A DNA stretch of 64,000 bases from Acinetobacter sp. WU_MDCI_Axc73 (GTDB taxonomy: Bacteria; Pseudomonadota; Gammaproteobacteria; Pseudomonadales; Moraxellaceae), in contig NZ_JAHPRO010000009.1 of NCBI RefSeq assembly GCF_025562455.1, positions 1-64,000 on the forward strand, written 5' to 3'. Shown here piece by piece: positions 48,427-56,561 of this stretch; position 1 is the first letter of the stretch; every line of letters starts with the position of its first letter. The position numbers and the translations under genes are program-made. The notes under the pieces were generated by a model. It had not been told where the DNA came from. It worked only from the letters and a program-made list of their open reading frames with translations, and made no database searches.

Positions 48427-49659
48427 TCAGAACAAGATACGAACGCGAATCGTACCTTCGACTTCGCTTAACATATCCAGCGCTTCTTGAGAGGCTGATG
48501 CATCAACATCCATGACCAGATAGCCAATATCACCTTTGGTCATTAAACTTTGACCAGAGATGTTAATGCCTTGCTCTGCAAACAGATTATTGATTTTAGA
48601 CAATACGCCTGGAATATTCTTGTGAATATGTAGCAAACGATGTTTACCTTCAGTCAATGGCAACGCGATTTCTGGGAAGTTTACCGCAGAAAGCGTCATA
48701 CCCTTATCAGAATAGGCGACAAACTTTTCAGCCACTTCAAGACCAATGTTGGCCTGCGCTTCCATTGTTGAACCGCCCACATGTGGGGTAAGGATCACGT
48801 TTGGAATGTTACGCAATGGAGAAATAAATTCTTCACCATTGGCTTTAGGTTCTTTCGGGAATACATCAACCGCTGCACCTGCAAGATGACCAGATTTCAA
48901 TGCATCTGCTAGATCTTCAATCACCACGCAAGTACCACGTGCCGCATTGAGGAAGATTGAACCTTCTTTCATTTTGGCAAACTGTTCTTTTTTGAAGAAG
49001 TTACGTGTAGACGGGACATCTGGAACGTGTAAAGTCACCACATCAGCCGTTGCAAGTAATTCATCTAGTGAACCTACTTGACGGGCATTGCCTAATGGGA
49101 GTTTAGTCACGGCATCGAAATAGATCACTTTCATACCAAGACTTTCTGCCAATACAGAAAGCTGAGAACCAATCGAACCGTAACCCACAATACCTAAAGT
49201 CTTACCACGCGTTTCAAAAGAACCCACTGCGGATTTATTCCATCCACCTGCATGAGTATCTGTTGATTTTTCTGGCACACGACGCAACAATAAAATTGTT
49301 TCAGCAAGAACCAGTTCAGCAACGGAGCGCGTATTTGAATACGGTGCGTTGAAAACTGGAATACCACGTGACATCGCTGCTTTTAAATCAACCTGATTAG
49401 TTCCGATACAAAAACAGCCGACCGCGATCAATTTATTCGCAGCTTCAAATACTTCTTCAGTGAGTTGAGTACGCGAACGGATACCAATAAAGTGCGCATC
49501 TTTGACGGCTTCTTTTAGAGCGTCGCCTTCAAGCGCAGTTTTATGATAATCGATGTTGGTATAACCCGCTGCATTGAGAGTATCGATGGCGTTTTGGTGA
49601 ACACCTTCTAACAACAAGAAACGAATTTTATCTTTAGGTAGTGATAGATGTTGGCTCAT
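48427..49659 (-). CDS. serA: D-3-phosphoglycerate dehydrogenase
   Basis: A protein of 410 residues, the E. coli-type size. The NAD-binding Rossmann motif GIVGYGSIGSQLSVLAESLGMKV, the substrate Arg in NAARGTCVVIEDL, the catalytic His in LTPHVGGSTMEAQ, and a C-terminal ACT domain (HIHKNIPGVLSKINNLFAEQGINI) for serine feedback are all present. It catalyses the first step of serine synthesis and, in this class, can also reduce 2-oxoglutarate to D-2-hydroxyglutarate. The gene is divergent from a flavoprotein dehydrogenase that could oxidise that by-product. Confidence 0.97.
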   Translation of the reverse strand: MSQHLSLPKDKIRFLLLEGVHQNAIDTLNAAGYTNIDYHKTALEGDALKEAVKDAHFIGIRSRTQLTEEVFEAANKLIAVGCFCIGTNQVDLKAAMSRGIPVFNAPYSNTRSVAELVLAETILLLRRVPEKSTDTHAGGWNKSAVGSFETRGKTLGIVGYGSIGSQLSVLAESLGMKVIYFDAVTKLPLGNARQVGSLDELLATADVVTLHVPDVPSTRNFFKKEQFAKMKEGSIFLNAARGTCVVIEDLADALKSGHLAGAAVDVFPKEPKANGEEFISPLRNIPNVILTPHVGGSTMEAQANIGLEVAEKFVAYSDKGMTLSAVNFPEIALPLTEGKHRLLHIHKNIPGVLSKINNLFAEQGINISGQSLMTKGDIGYLVMDVDASASQEALDMLSEVEGTIRVRILF

Positions 49660-50040
49660 TACGGCTCCGCTACAAAGGCCAAATTTAGTCGCGAAATTAT
49701 ATCACAACTCGCGACAGTTGTTTATGCGTTATAAACAGAGGATATGGACTCAGTAGCTGAATAAATTTCAATTTATTGACAATCTTATTCAAGTTGTGAT
49801 TGGCAGATTAAAAAAATTGGCTGCTTCTAAATGAGCGATTCAACACATTTTGTAGGGACTGTATGTTTAAGCGATGCTTTATCCAGCGGCTGCTTACATG
49901 TAAAATAAGATGAATATTTGGTAAAAACACCAAAAGCTTCTAGAAATTTGTGAGTCATGCTGAAACTTGTGGATGAGATTGCAGTACGATTTTCAAATTT
50001 TTTGAACCCACATGATTATTTCTTGCTAGGCCTGTAAACG
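49660..50040. other. Divergent spacer between serA and the flavoprotein gene
   Basis: A spacer of 381 bases without a credible gene. It must hold promoters for both directions. I see no clear regulatory motif; a shared regulator site would be expected here if the two enzymes are co-ordinated. Confidence 0.5.
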
Positions 50041-51450
50041 ATGAATGCTCCAGTCGCTTTAACACCTGAGTTACTTACCCAATTAACTGCGATCGTCGGT
50101 GAAAACCGAATTAAAACCGATGCGGATAGTCTTGAAAATTGGGGACGCGATCATACCAAGCATTTTGATCCACACCCATCAGTCATCGTTTTTCCATCAA
50201 GTACTGAGCAAGTTCAAGCGATCGTCAAACTTGCCAATCAATTTCATGTTGCCATTACACCATCAGGTGGGCGCACAGGATTGTCCGCAGGCGCAGTCGC
50301 GACCAACGGTGAAATTGTCATTAGTATGGACAAGATGAACCAGATTTTGGAATTTTTCCCTGCCGATCGTATGGTGCGTGTGCAAGCAGGGGTTGTGACT
50401 GAGCAATTGCAGAATTATGCTGAAGAACAGGGCATGTATTATCCTGTCGATTTTGCATCTGCTGGTTCGAGCCAGATTGGCGGTAATATCGGTACCAATG
50501 CAGGTGGTATTAAAGTTATCAAGTACGGCATGACCCGTAATTGGGTGCTCGGTCTGACCGTCGTGACAGGTAAAGGCGATATTTTACGTTTAAATAAAGG
50601 TATGATCAAAAATGCCACAGGTTATGCCTTGCAACATTTATTTATTGGTGGTGAAGGCACATTAGGTTTAGTCACTGAAGCTGAAATTAAGCTGGAACGT
50701 CAACCACAAAACTTACAGGTTTTAGTATTGGGTGTGCCTGATTTTGATGCGGTGATGCCTGTATTACATGCATTCCAGAAAGAAATTGATCTGACGGCAT
50801 TTGAGTTCTTTGGTGAGCTTGCAATGCAAAAAGTGTTAGATCGTGGTCATGTACAGCGTCCATTTGAAACCCAATGTCCATTTTATGTGTTACTTGAATT
50901 TGAAGCGCCATATGAGCCGATCATGGATAAAGCCATGCAAATTTTTGAACATTGCATGGAGCAGGGTTGGGTACTTGATGGTGTGATGAGCCAAAGTCTG
51001 GATCAGGTCGAAAGCTTATGGCGTTTACGTGAAGATATTTCTGAGTCGATCGCGCCGTTTATTCCTTATAAAAACGACATTTCAGTTTTGATCACGCATG
51101 TACCTGCATTTATTAGAGAAATTGATGCAATTGTACAAGACAATTATCCAGACTTTGAAATTTGCTGGTTTGGGCATATTGGTGACGGTAATTTGCACTT
51201 AAACATTTTAAAACCTGAAAATCTGACTAAAGACGAATTCTTTGCGAAATGTCAGGTCGTCAATAAATATGTGTTTGATACTGTGAAAAAATATGATGGT
51301 TCAATCTCTGCTGAGCATGGCGTGGGCATGACCAAAAAACCATATTTGGAATATTCACGTTCACCAGAAGAAATTGGTTATATGAAAGCCTTGAAATTGG
51401 CATTTGATCCGAACGGTATTATGAATCCGGGTAAATTATTTGATTTATAA
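50041..51450 (+). CDS. FAD-linked dehydrogenase, probable D-2-hydroxyglutarate dehydrogenase
   Basis: A protein of 469 residues. The N-terminal FAD-binding PCMH domain has PSSTEQVQAIVKLANQ, TPSGGRTGLSAGAV and GGNIGTNAGGIKVIKYGMTRNWVLGL; the C-terminal FAD-oxidase C domain ends GHIGDGNLHLNI ... SAEHGVGMTKKPYL ... FDPNGIMNPGKLF. This is the D2HGDH/GlcD/DLD group. In Pseudomonas stutzeri the neighbouring D2HGDH feeds on D-2-hydroxyglutarate made by SerA and drives the first serine step; the divergent serA here suggests the same. A glycolate- or D-lactate-type substrate cannot be excluded. Confidence 0.82.
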   Translation: MNAPVALTPELLTQLTAIVGENRIKTDADSLENWGRDHTKHFDPHPSVIVFPSSTEQVQAIVKLANQFHVAITPSGGRTGLSAGAVATNGEIVISMDKMNQILEFFPADRMVRVQAGVVTEQLQNYAEEQGMYYPVDFASAGSSQIGGNIGTNAGGIKVIKYGMTRNWVLGLTVVTGKGDILRLNKGMIKNATGYALQHLFIGGEGTLGLVTEAEIKLERQPQNLQVLVLGVPDFDAVMPVLHAFQKEIDLTAFEFFGELAMQKVLDRGHVQRPFETQCPFYVLLEFEAPYEPIMDKAMQIFEHCMEQGWVLDGVMSQSLDQVESLWRLREDISESIAPFIPYKNDISVLITHVPAFIREIDAIVQDNYPDFEICWFGHIGDGNLHLNILKPENLTKDEFFAKCQVVNKYVFDTVKKYDGSISAEHGVGMTKKPYLEYSRSPEEIGYMKALKLAFDPNGIMNPGKLFDL

Positions 51451-51458
51451 AATGACAA

Positions 51459-51485
51459 ACTGTAGAAGCTACATAGTTTCTACAG
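51459..51485 (+). terminator. Palindrome just after the flavoprotein gene
   Basis: ACTGTAGAA (51459-51467) pairs with TTCTACAGT (51477-51485), 9-base loop, no T-run. It may be part of the 3' end together with the next hairpin. Confidence 0.45.
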
Positions 51486-51499
51486 TGTAATTGAGATTG

Positions 51500-51527
51500 G
51501 CGTAGCATCATAAAGCTACGCTTTTTG
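51500..51527 (+). terminator. Terminator after the flavoprotein gene
   Basis: GCGTAGC-ATCATAAA-GCTACGC followed by TTTTTGTTTTTT. Strong intrinsic terminator about 50 bases after the stop. Confidence 0.85.
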
Positions 51528-51548
51528 TTTTTTAGATGTGTGAAAAAG

Positions 51549-51917
51549 ATGTTACGTTTATTTGCAGTTTCAGGATTATGTTTAGGACTTATAACAGGTT
51601 GTGCCACGACCAGTAAATTGATGTCATTCGGTGGTGGAGAAAGCCCGATGCAGCAAGTTTTAAAAGCACAACCTGATATTATAAAGCAGCATCAAAATAC
51701 CTCGATACAGCAGGTTTTTAATCGGGTTGAATCACCGACAGTATCCAGAATTACGGTGATTCAGACAGGTTTGATGGATGATTCGGTTTCAGCGATAAAG
51801 ACTGAATATGTATTTAAGTTAGATCATAAGAAATGGCAGTTGCAGAATAAGCAGCAGAGTTATCAATGCTTCAGAGGAAAGAATAATAGAGCTTTTCAGA
51901 CACAGTTGTGTTCTTAA
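51549..51917 (+). CDS. Small putative lipoprotein, unknown
   Basis: A protein of 122 residues with a lipoprotein signal peptide, MLRLFAVSGLCLGLITGC (lipobox LITGC, Cys 18). The mature part is polar, with a predicted mixed fold and two Cys near the end (QCFRGK...QLC). Two starts are possible: ATG 51549 or GTG 51540 (MKKMLRL...). Neither has a strong ribosome-binding site, and the start lies close to the preceding terminator. No known family recognised. Confidence 0.65.
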   Translation: MLRLFAVSGLCLGLITGCATTSKLMSFGGGESPMQQVLKAQPDIIKQHQNTSIQQVFNRVESPTVSRITVIQTGLMDDSVSAIKTEYVFKLDHKKWQLQNKQQSYQCFRGKNNRAFQTQLCS

Positions 51918-51960
51918 AGATTTAGATTTTAATACTTGATTCATTAGAAGAATTTCTGTT

Positions 51961-51988
51961 AAAAGCGTATCTATAGATGCGCTTTTTT
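51961..51988 (+). terminator. Terminator before the small orphan gene
   Basis: AAAAGCGTATC-TATA-GATGCGCTTTT followed by TT. It ends the lipoprotein transcript and excludes the in-frame ATG at 51977 as a start for the next gene. Confidence 0.8.
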
Positions 51989-52006
51989 ATAAAATTAGAG
52001 GATGTG

Positions 52007-52351
52007 ATGAAGAGCGATATTGATGAGATAAATCAGCTATTTGCAGATTATGATCAAATTCAAGAGTTACAGATTTCTTTTTCAAAGGAGAAATGTACTT
52101 ATGATCTTAAACTTATTCTGAAAGATGATATTCAAGAAATTTTTACAAATTGTTTATTAGTAAATTTTTACAATATAAAATTTTTGAATGTACAAAACTT
52201 AGGGAATAGTTTTACTCAATGGGCTGGTTTACATATCATAAAAAGAAATGATGGGTGGGAGTATTGTAATTACGAGCTTATACAAATTGAGGAGGAAGAT
52301 GTTTATTTTTCATTTTATAACTTTGATTATGAGATCATATCTTTATTTTAA
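52007..52351 (+). CDS. Small acidic protein, unknown
   Basis: A protein of 114 residues, acidic and rich in aromatic residues and Ile/Leu, with an A+T content higher than its surroundings. It has no signal peptide. The general look (short alpha/beta protein, HIIKRNDGWEYCNYELIQIEEEDVYFSFYNFDYEI at the end) is reminiscent of immunity-type proteins, but I cannot name a family. The start ATG at 52007 follows AGAGGAT. It probably is a recently acquired or fast-evolving gene. Confidence 0.55.
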   Translation: MKSDIDEINQLFADYDQIQELQISFSKEKCTYDLKLILKDDIQEIFTNCLLVNFYNIKFLNVQNLGNSFTQWAGLHIIKRNDGWEYCNYELIQIEEEDVYFSFYNFDYEIISLF

Positions 52352-52421
52352 ATAAAATGAATTGGAACAATAAAAATATGATTGCCATTCGTAAGCCTTA
52401 TTTTTTCATGAAGTAATATAG

Positions 52422-53186
52422 ATGAATATCCATAAAGAAATTGAAAAACTCTTTCAGCAACGCCAAGACATTCCATTATTTTATATCGAAAGTGGTAGTC
52501 GTTTATGGGGAATGGCGAGTCCTGACAGTGATTATGATGTACGTGGGTTTCATTTACCCAGTAAAAACCAATATTTTGACTATAAAAAGCATCGTGACCT
52601 GATTGAGATCATGGATGGTGATTTTGATTTCGTCTCTTACGACTTAGATAAAATGTTTGGACTACTTGCCAAAAGCAACCCAACGGTTTTGGAATGGGTG
52701 AGAGCACATATTATTTATTTTAATGTATTTCCAGAATGGAAGACTTTTCGTGAGGGATTATTTGAGCGAATTGAGTACAGTGCCTTGTATCACCATTATT
52801 TATCATTGGCAAAAGGCGGCATGAAAGTAATGCAAACCGCAGATAATTTTACTTATAAGAAAGTATTTTATTCAATTCGGGGTTTGATGTCAGCAGAGTT
52901 AGCGACCCAACAGCAACTGCCTGAATTACTTATTACTGATTTGTTTGCACAAGTAGATTCGAATGATCCGTTACGTCATTGGGCAGAAGACTATTTAGAA
53001 ATTAAAAAACAGCAGAAAGAAAAAGCGCAGCTTCCAGAAGTAGAGCAGACGGTTATTCTTCAGTTATTGGAAAAGAAAATTGAGCAGTTGGCTGCCAAAG
53101 AGATGAAAAAAACTGATCAGCGTGAGGGTTTAGAACGCTACCTGACAGAATATAGTCGTCATTTGAAGCAGTATTATTATCAGTAA
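52422..53186 (+). CDS. Predicted nucleotidyltransferase (PF10127/COG3541 type)
   Basis: A protein of 254 residues. The N-terminal motif ESGSRLWGMASPDSDYDVRGF carries the GS...DxD pattern of DNA polymerase beta-like nucleotidyltransferases. The remainder is helical, as in the YcgL/RlaP group, which are associated with RNA repair or of unknown use. It is 70 bases after the small orphan gene, same strand, so a two-gene unit is possible. Substrate unknown. Confidence 0.8.
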   Translation: MNIHKEIEKLFQQRQDIPLFYIESGSRLWGMASPDSDYDVRGFHLPSKNQYFDYKKHRDLIEIMDGDFDFVSYDLDKMFGLLAKSNPTVLEWVRAHIIYFNVFPEWKTFREGLFERIEYSALYHHYLSLAKGGMKVMQTADNFTYKKVFYSIRGLMSAELATQQQLPELLITDLFAQVDSNDPLRHWAEDYLEIKKQQKEKAQLPEVEQTVILQLLEKKIEQLAAKEMKKTDQREGLERYLTEYSRHLKQYYYQ

Positions 53187-53304
53187 AAACTTTTCACTAA
53201 TCATCTTGATTGGACTTATATATTTTTTAATTCATTGAAAAATAATTATTTTGACGGAGTCTTGCCGAGTGCTCATCTAATTTCAGAATAAGCCTGCGGC
53301 TCGC

Positions 53305-53436
53305 CCTACTTTGGTTTGCCCAAAGTAGGCAAAGGCACTGTCATCCGCAAAACTCGTTGACTACCATTAACTAATTTAATAAATCGCAGAAACATCATTT
53401 TATGAATGAAGTCCTGTCTCAAACAGTTGCGGATGA
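53305..53436. repeat. Structured repeat-like relic
   Basis: A perfect 10-bp stem CCTACTTTGG-TTTGC-CCAAAGTAGG (53305-53329) is followed by a wider inverted repeat: TCATCCGCAA (53341-53350) and TTGCGGATGA (53427-53436). The stretch has no coding function that I can support and differs from its flanks in composition. It looks like a miniature mobile or repetitive intergenic sequence of the type scattered in Acinetobacter, but copy number is not visible here. Confidence 0.5.
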
Positions 53437-53485
53437 TGTTTCCGAGTACCATATGATTGTCGAACTCAGGCTAACAGTTTATCGG

Positions 53486-53800
53486 TTAAACACCATTCTC
53501 CAAAACTCGAATTTTCACATCCACCACATGCGCTTTGGTTGCTTCAAAATGCTGCTGCATATGTGCAGTTTGCATATGCGCTTCAAGCTGCGCTGTACTA
53601 TGCCATTTTTCTAACATTACAATTAAGTTTTGATCTTGGGTTTGCATTTCAAGTGCAGGCAAATGATCAATCAAAGTCTCATAACCATGACAACCATCTT
53701 CTGCCAAAACCGTAGGAGTGATTTTTTGAAAGGCATCTAAAACAGCTTGCCGATGTTCTACACCAGTATGAGTACGAATTTCGGCAATAATCGCCAACAT
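53486..53800 (-). CDS. ygiN: YgiN-like quinol monooxygenase (ABM domain)
   Basis: A protein of 104 residues with one antibiotic-biosynthesis monooxygenase (ABM) fold domain: MLAIIAEIRTHTGVEHRQAVLDAFQ and the LIVMLEKWHSTAQLEAHMQTAHMQ segment with the conserved W and H. E. coli YgiN oxidises menadiol and is encoded next to mdaB, exactly as here. The ATG at 53800 follows AAGGAAAA; an ATG six codons upstream would overlap mdaB. Confidence 0.85.
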   Translation of the reverse strand: MLAIIAEIRTHTGVEHRQAVLDAFQKITPTVLAEDGCHGYETLIDHLPALEMQTQDQNLIVMLEKWHSTAQLEAHMQTAHMQQHFEATKAHVVDVKIRVLENGV

Positions 53801-53810
53801 TGTATTTTCC

Positions 53811-54404
53811 TTATTCATGTTTAGCTGTAAAAACTTGATCTAAATGTGCTTTGTAAGCGTCGAGATAGCTCGGCACGTCTGGCATCTTAATCACATCATT
53901 GACGATAAAAGTGGGGAGTGAGTCCATTCCCAAAAATTGGTTTGCCTTATGAAAAGGTAGGTACACGCCATCTACGCCGACGCCTTCAAAAAATTGTTCA
54001 GGATCTGTAAATGCCTCGATTGGAGCATTCCATGTCAATGACAACATATATTTTTTGCCCTGAATTAAACCACCTGAACCATATTTTTTAGAATCATCCG
54101 AACGGCTACGTCCGTCATTGGTATACAGTACGCCATGACCGATGGTAAATACCTCATCAATATATTTTTTTATCGTCCACGGTGTGCCCATCCACCAACC
54201 TGGCATTTGATAAATCACCACATCTGCCCACACATATTTATCGATCTCCGCTTGAATATCATAGTTACTATCCGTTCGTGTTACTTTGACGTTATGACCT
54301 AGCTGAATTAAGTGACGTTGCGCAAAATCGGTTAAGGTATCATTCAATTGACCATTGGAATGTGCAAATGCTTTTGCACCGTTGATGATTAAGATATGAC
54401 TCAC
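53811..54404 (-). CDS. mdaB: NAD(P)H:quinone oxidoreductase MdaB
   Basis: A protein of 197 residues with a flavodoxin-like fold: start HILIINGAKAFAHSNGQLNDTL and the active-site segment VIYQMPGWWMGTPWTIKKYIDEVF. It reduces quinones by two electrons with NADPH and FAD and protects against redox cycling. With ygiN, which starts 11 bases later on the same strand, it forms a quinone redox pair. Confidence 0.92.
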   Translation of the reverse strand: MSHILIINGAKAFAHSNGQLNDTLTDFAQRHLIQLGHNVKVTRTDSNYDIQAEIDKYVWADVVIYQMPGWWMGTPWTIKKYIDEVFTIGHGVLYTNDGRSRSDDSKKYGSGGLIQGKKYMLSLTWNAPIEAFTDPEQFFEGVGVDGVYLPFHKANQFLGMDSLPTFIVNDVIKMPDVPSYLDAYKAHLDQVFTAKHE

Positions 54405-54915
54405 GGGAGAACCTGATTTTTAAAATTCATGCTAGCGACTATAGAGTGTTTATTGATTCTAAAAAATGCATGAATCTGCAAAATACTACTGCTTAAAAAT
54501 CAAGAATTATTCATAGGAAGTTGAGCGTTGTTGATTTTTTAGTCTAATTTGTGGATAACTTTGCGTTTAATCACAGTCACAACATGCATAATTTGTGGTT
54601 AAATTTTAAAAATAATTTGAAAGAAATAAAAATCTTGCGCTTTATTTAACATTTTAATATCGACGATGAAAATAAAAGGTGCTATGTTTGCGTCAGATTT
54701 TTCATAAATCTTGGTCATGTCATTTGACCTCAATCTCACGTTACCATTTTCTCTTCAAAATTTAGACACTTTGTGAATACAGTGTTGTATAGCTGAATAG
54801 TCAGCATATCAAAAATTCAATTCTCTAAAACTCAATGTTTGTTCATTGGGCTGGCGCATATTGATTAGAAAATAATGTTCAGCTTGCAAACAGACTCTTG
54901 AATAAGTAGATCACA
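54405..54915. other. Long divergent spacer upstream of craA and mdaB
   Basis: A spacer of 511 bases, A+T-rich, no gene that I can support. It contains a perfect DnaA-box nonamer on the minus strand (TGTGGATAA, 54550-54558) and several T-runs. Promoters for both craA and mdaB must be here; no operator could be identified. Confidence 0.5.
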
Positions 54916-56145
54916 ATGCAAAATATGCAAACGACAACATTAAATCGTCAGACCTTAATGTTTCCGCTGGCTTTAGTTCTGTTTGAACTTGCGGTTTATA
55001 TTGGCAATGATTTAATTCAGCCAGCGATGCTGGCCATTACACAGGATTTTGGTGTTAGTTCGACATGGGCACCTTCTTCGATGTCTTTTTATTTATTAGG
55101 TGGTGCAAGTGTGGCTTGGTTACTCGGCCCACTTTCAGATCGTCTAGGCCGAAAAAAGGTTTTATTAAGTGGAGTATTATTTTTCGGCATTTGCTGTTTA
55201 TTGATTTTATTGACTCAAAACATGACACAATTTTTAGCTTTTCGATTCTTACAAGGGATCGGATTGACGGTGATTGCTGCGGTCGGCTATGCCGCAATTC
55301 AGGAAAGCTTTGCCGAACGTGATGCGATTAAAGTTATGGCATTAATGGCTAATATTTCCTTACTTGCACCCTTACTTGGACCTGTCTTAGGTGCTTTTCT
55401 GATTGAGTATGTTTCATGGCACTGGGGCTTCGTTGCGATTGCACTATTGGCATTGATCAGTTGGTTTGGATTAAAAGCAAAAATGCCGAGTCAGCAGCAG
55501 AGTGTGACGCGGCAGCCATTTATCTATTTGTTTGATGATTTTAAAAAAATCTATAGCGATAAAAAATTTCTTGGTCTGACCTTGGCATTGCCTTTGGTGA
55601 GCTTGCCGTTAATGCTATGGATCGCATTGTCACCTGTGATGTTGGTTGAAGAACTCAAGTTTAGTAGTGTGCAATACGGTTTGGCACAATTCCCCGTATT
55701 TATTGGGCTGATTTTGGGCAATATTGTGCTGATTAAAATTATGGATCGTTATCCTTTGGGAGCGACCATTCTCACAGGCTTACCTATAATGTTATTAGGC
55801 ACTGTGATCTTAGTGATCGGGACAATCTGGCAACAGTATCTGGTGCCTTGTTTATTAATCGGCATGACGTTGATTAGTTTTGGTGAGGGCATTAGTTTCT
55901 CGGTGATGTATCGTTTTGCTTTAATGTCATCTGAAATTAGTAAGGGCACAGTTGCGGCAGCAGTATCGATGTTACTAATGTTAAGCTTTTTTGGAATTAT
56001 TGAACTGGTGCGTGAACTCTATGTTTATTTTCATATCATGGCATTTAGTCTCGCCTCTTTTGTTTTGATTGCGAGTTGGTTTGGCAAACCCAAACAGATT
56101 TTGAAAGATGTAATGCGCACACGGGAACAAGAAGGACTGTTTTAA
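54916..56145 (+). CDS. craA: MFS efflux transporter, CraA/MdfA type
   Basis: A protein of 409 residues with 12 membrane helices. The start QTTTLNRQTLMFPLALVLFELAVYIGNDLIQPAML is nearly that of Acinetobacter CraA, which exports chloramphenicol. The membrane-embedded Glu (in VLFELAVYIGND) and the loop motif GPLSDRLGRKKVLLSG are present, as in MdfA. It should act as a drug/proton antiporter; the actual spectrum depends on expression. A terminator follows. Confidence 0.92.
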   Translation: MQNMQTTTLNRQTLMFPLALVLFELAVYIGNDLIQPAMLAITQDFGVSSTWAPSSMSFYLLGGASVAWLLGPLSDRLGRKKVLLSGVLFFGICCLLILLTQNMTQFLAFRFLQGIGLTVIAAVGYAAIQESFAERDAIKVMALMANISLLAPLLGPVLGAFLIEYVSWHWGFVAIALLALISWFGLKAKMPSQQQSVTRQPFIYLFDDFKKIYSDKKFLGLTLALPLVSLPLMLWIALSPVMLVEELKFSSVQYGLAQFPVFIGLILGNIVLIKIMDRYPLGATILTGLPIMLLGTVILVIGTIWQQYLVPCLLIGMTLISFGEGISFSVMYRFALMSSEISKGTVAAAVSMLLMLSFFGIIELVRELYVYFHIMAFSLASFVLIASWFGKPKQILKDVMRTREQEGLF

Positions 56146-56147
56146 AC

Positions 56148-56177
56148 AAAGAGCGAATCTACGGATTCGCTCTTTTT
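56148..56177. terminator. Terminator between craA and the DUF3817 gene
   Basis: AAAGAGCGAATC-TACG-GATTCGCTCTTTTT, 9-bp G/C core with A/T flanks, between convergent genes. Confidence 0.9.
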
Positions 56178-56194
56178 ATCGAGGATTTATTTTT

Positions 56195-56494
56195 CTAAGC
56201 AACTTCGGCTTGGGTCGATTGTCTTAATTTATGATCAAACACAAAAGGACCAAATGGTAAAATCGATGCGATTAAACCTAATATAAACATATGAATTGAC
56301 CATTTCATCCGTTGGCATACCACCAATAAAACGACGATAAATAAAATAAACAGTAAACCATGACCCATACCGACATATTTGACCCATAGTGGATTATCCC
56401 AAATATATTTCATTGGCATGGCAATAAATAGGAGCAATAAAAAAGACCAACCTTCTAAAAATCCAACGATGCGTAAAGTTTTGATGTTCATCAT
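56195..56494 (-). CDS. DUF3817 small membrane protein
   Basis: A protein of 99 residues, three membrane helices. The motif LRIVGFLEGWSFLLLLFIAMPMKYIWDNP..VKYVGMGHGLLFILF is typical of DUF3817, a widespread small membrane family of unknown function, found for example in front of a glycosyltransferase or a transporter in other genomes. Two adjacent ATG codons (MM) are possible starts. Confidence 0.85.
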   Translation of the reverse strand: MMNIKTLRIVGFLEGWSFLLLLFIAMPMKYIWDNPLWVKYVGMGHGLLFILFIVVLLVVCQRMKWSIHMFILGLIASILPFGPFVFDHKLRQSTQAEVA

Positions 56495-56561
56495 TCGCTC
56501 AAAAATATAAACAAAAATCGAGTGTAGCCTAGATCGGTTGAAAGCTGAACAGTAACAGAGG

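Noticed and set aside
51977..52006. N-terminal extension of the small orphan gene
   Set aside because: The ATG at 51977 is part of a terminator stem; the ATG at 52007 has a proper ribosome-binding site.
53402..53614. Short plus-strand frame in the repeat-like relic
   Set aside because: It runs into ygiN on the opposite strand and has no convincing translation start; it belongs to the relic.
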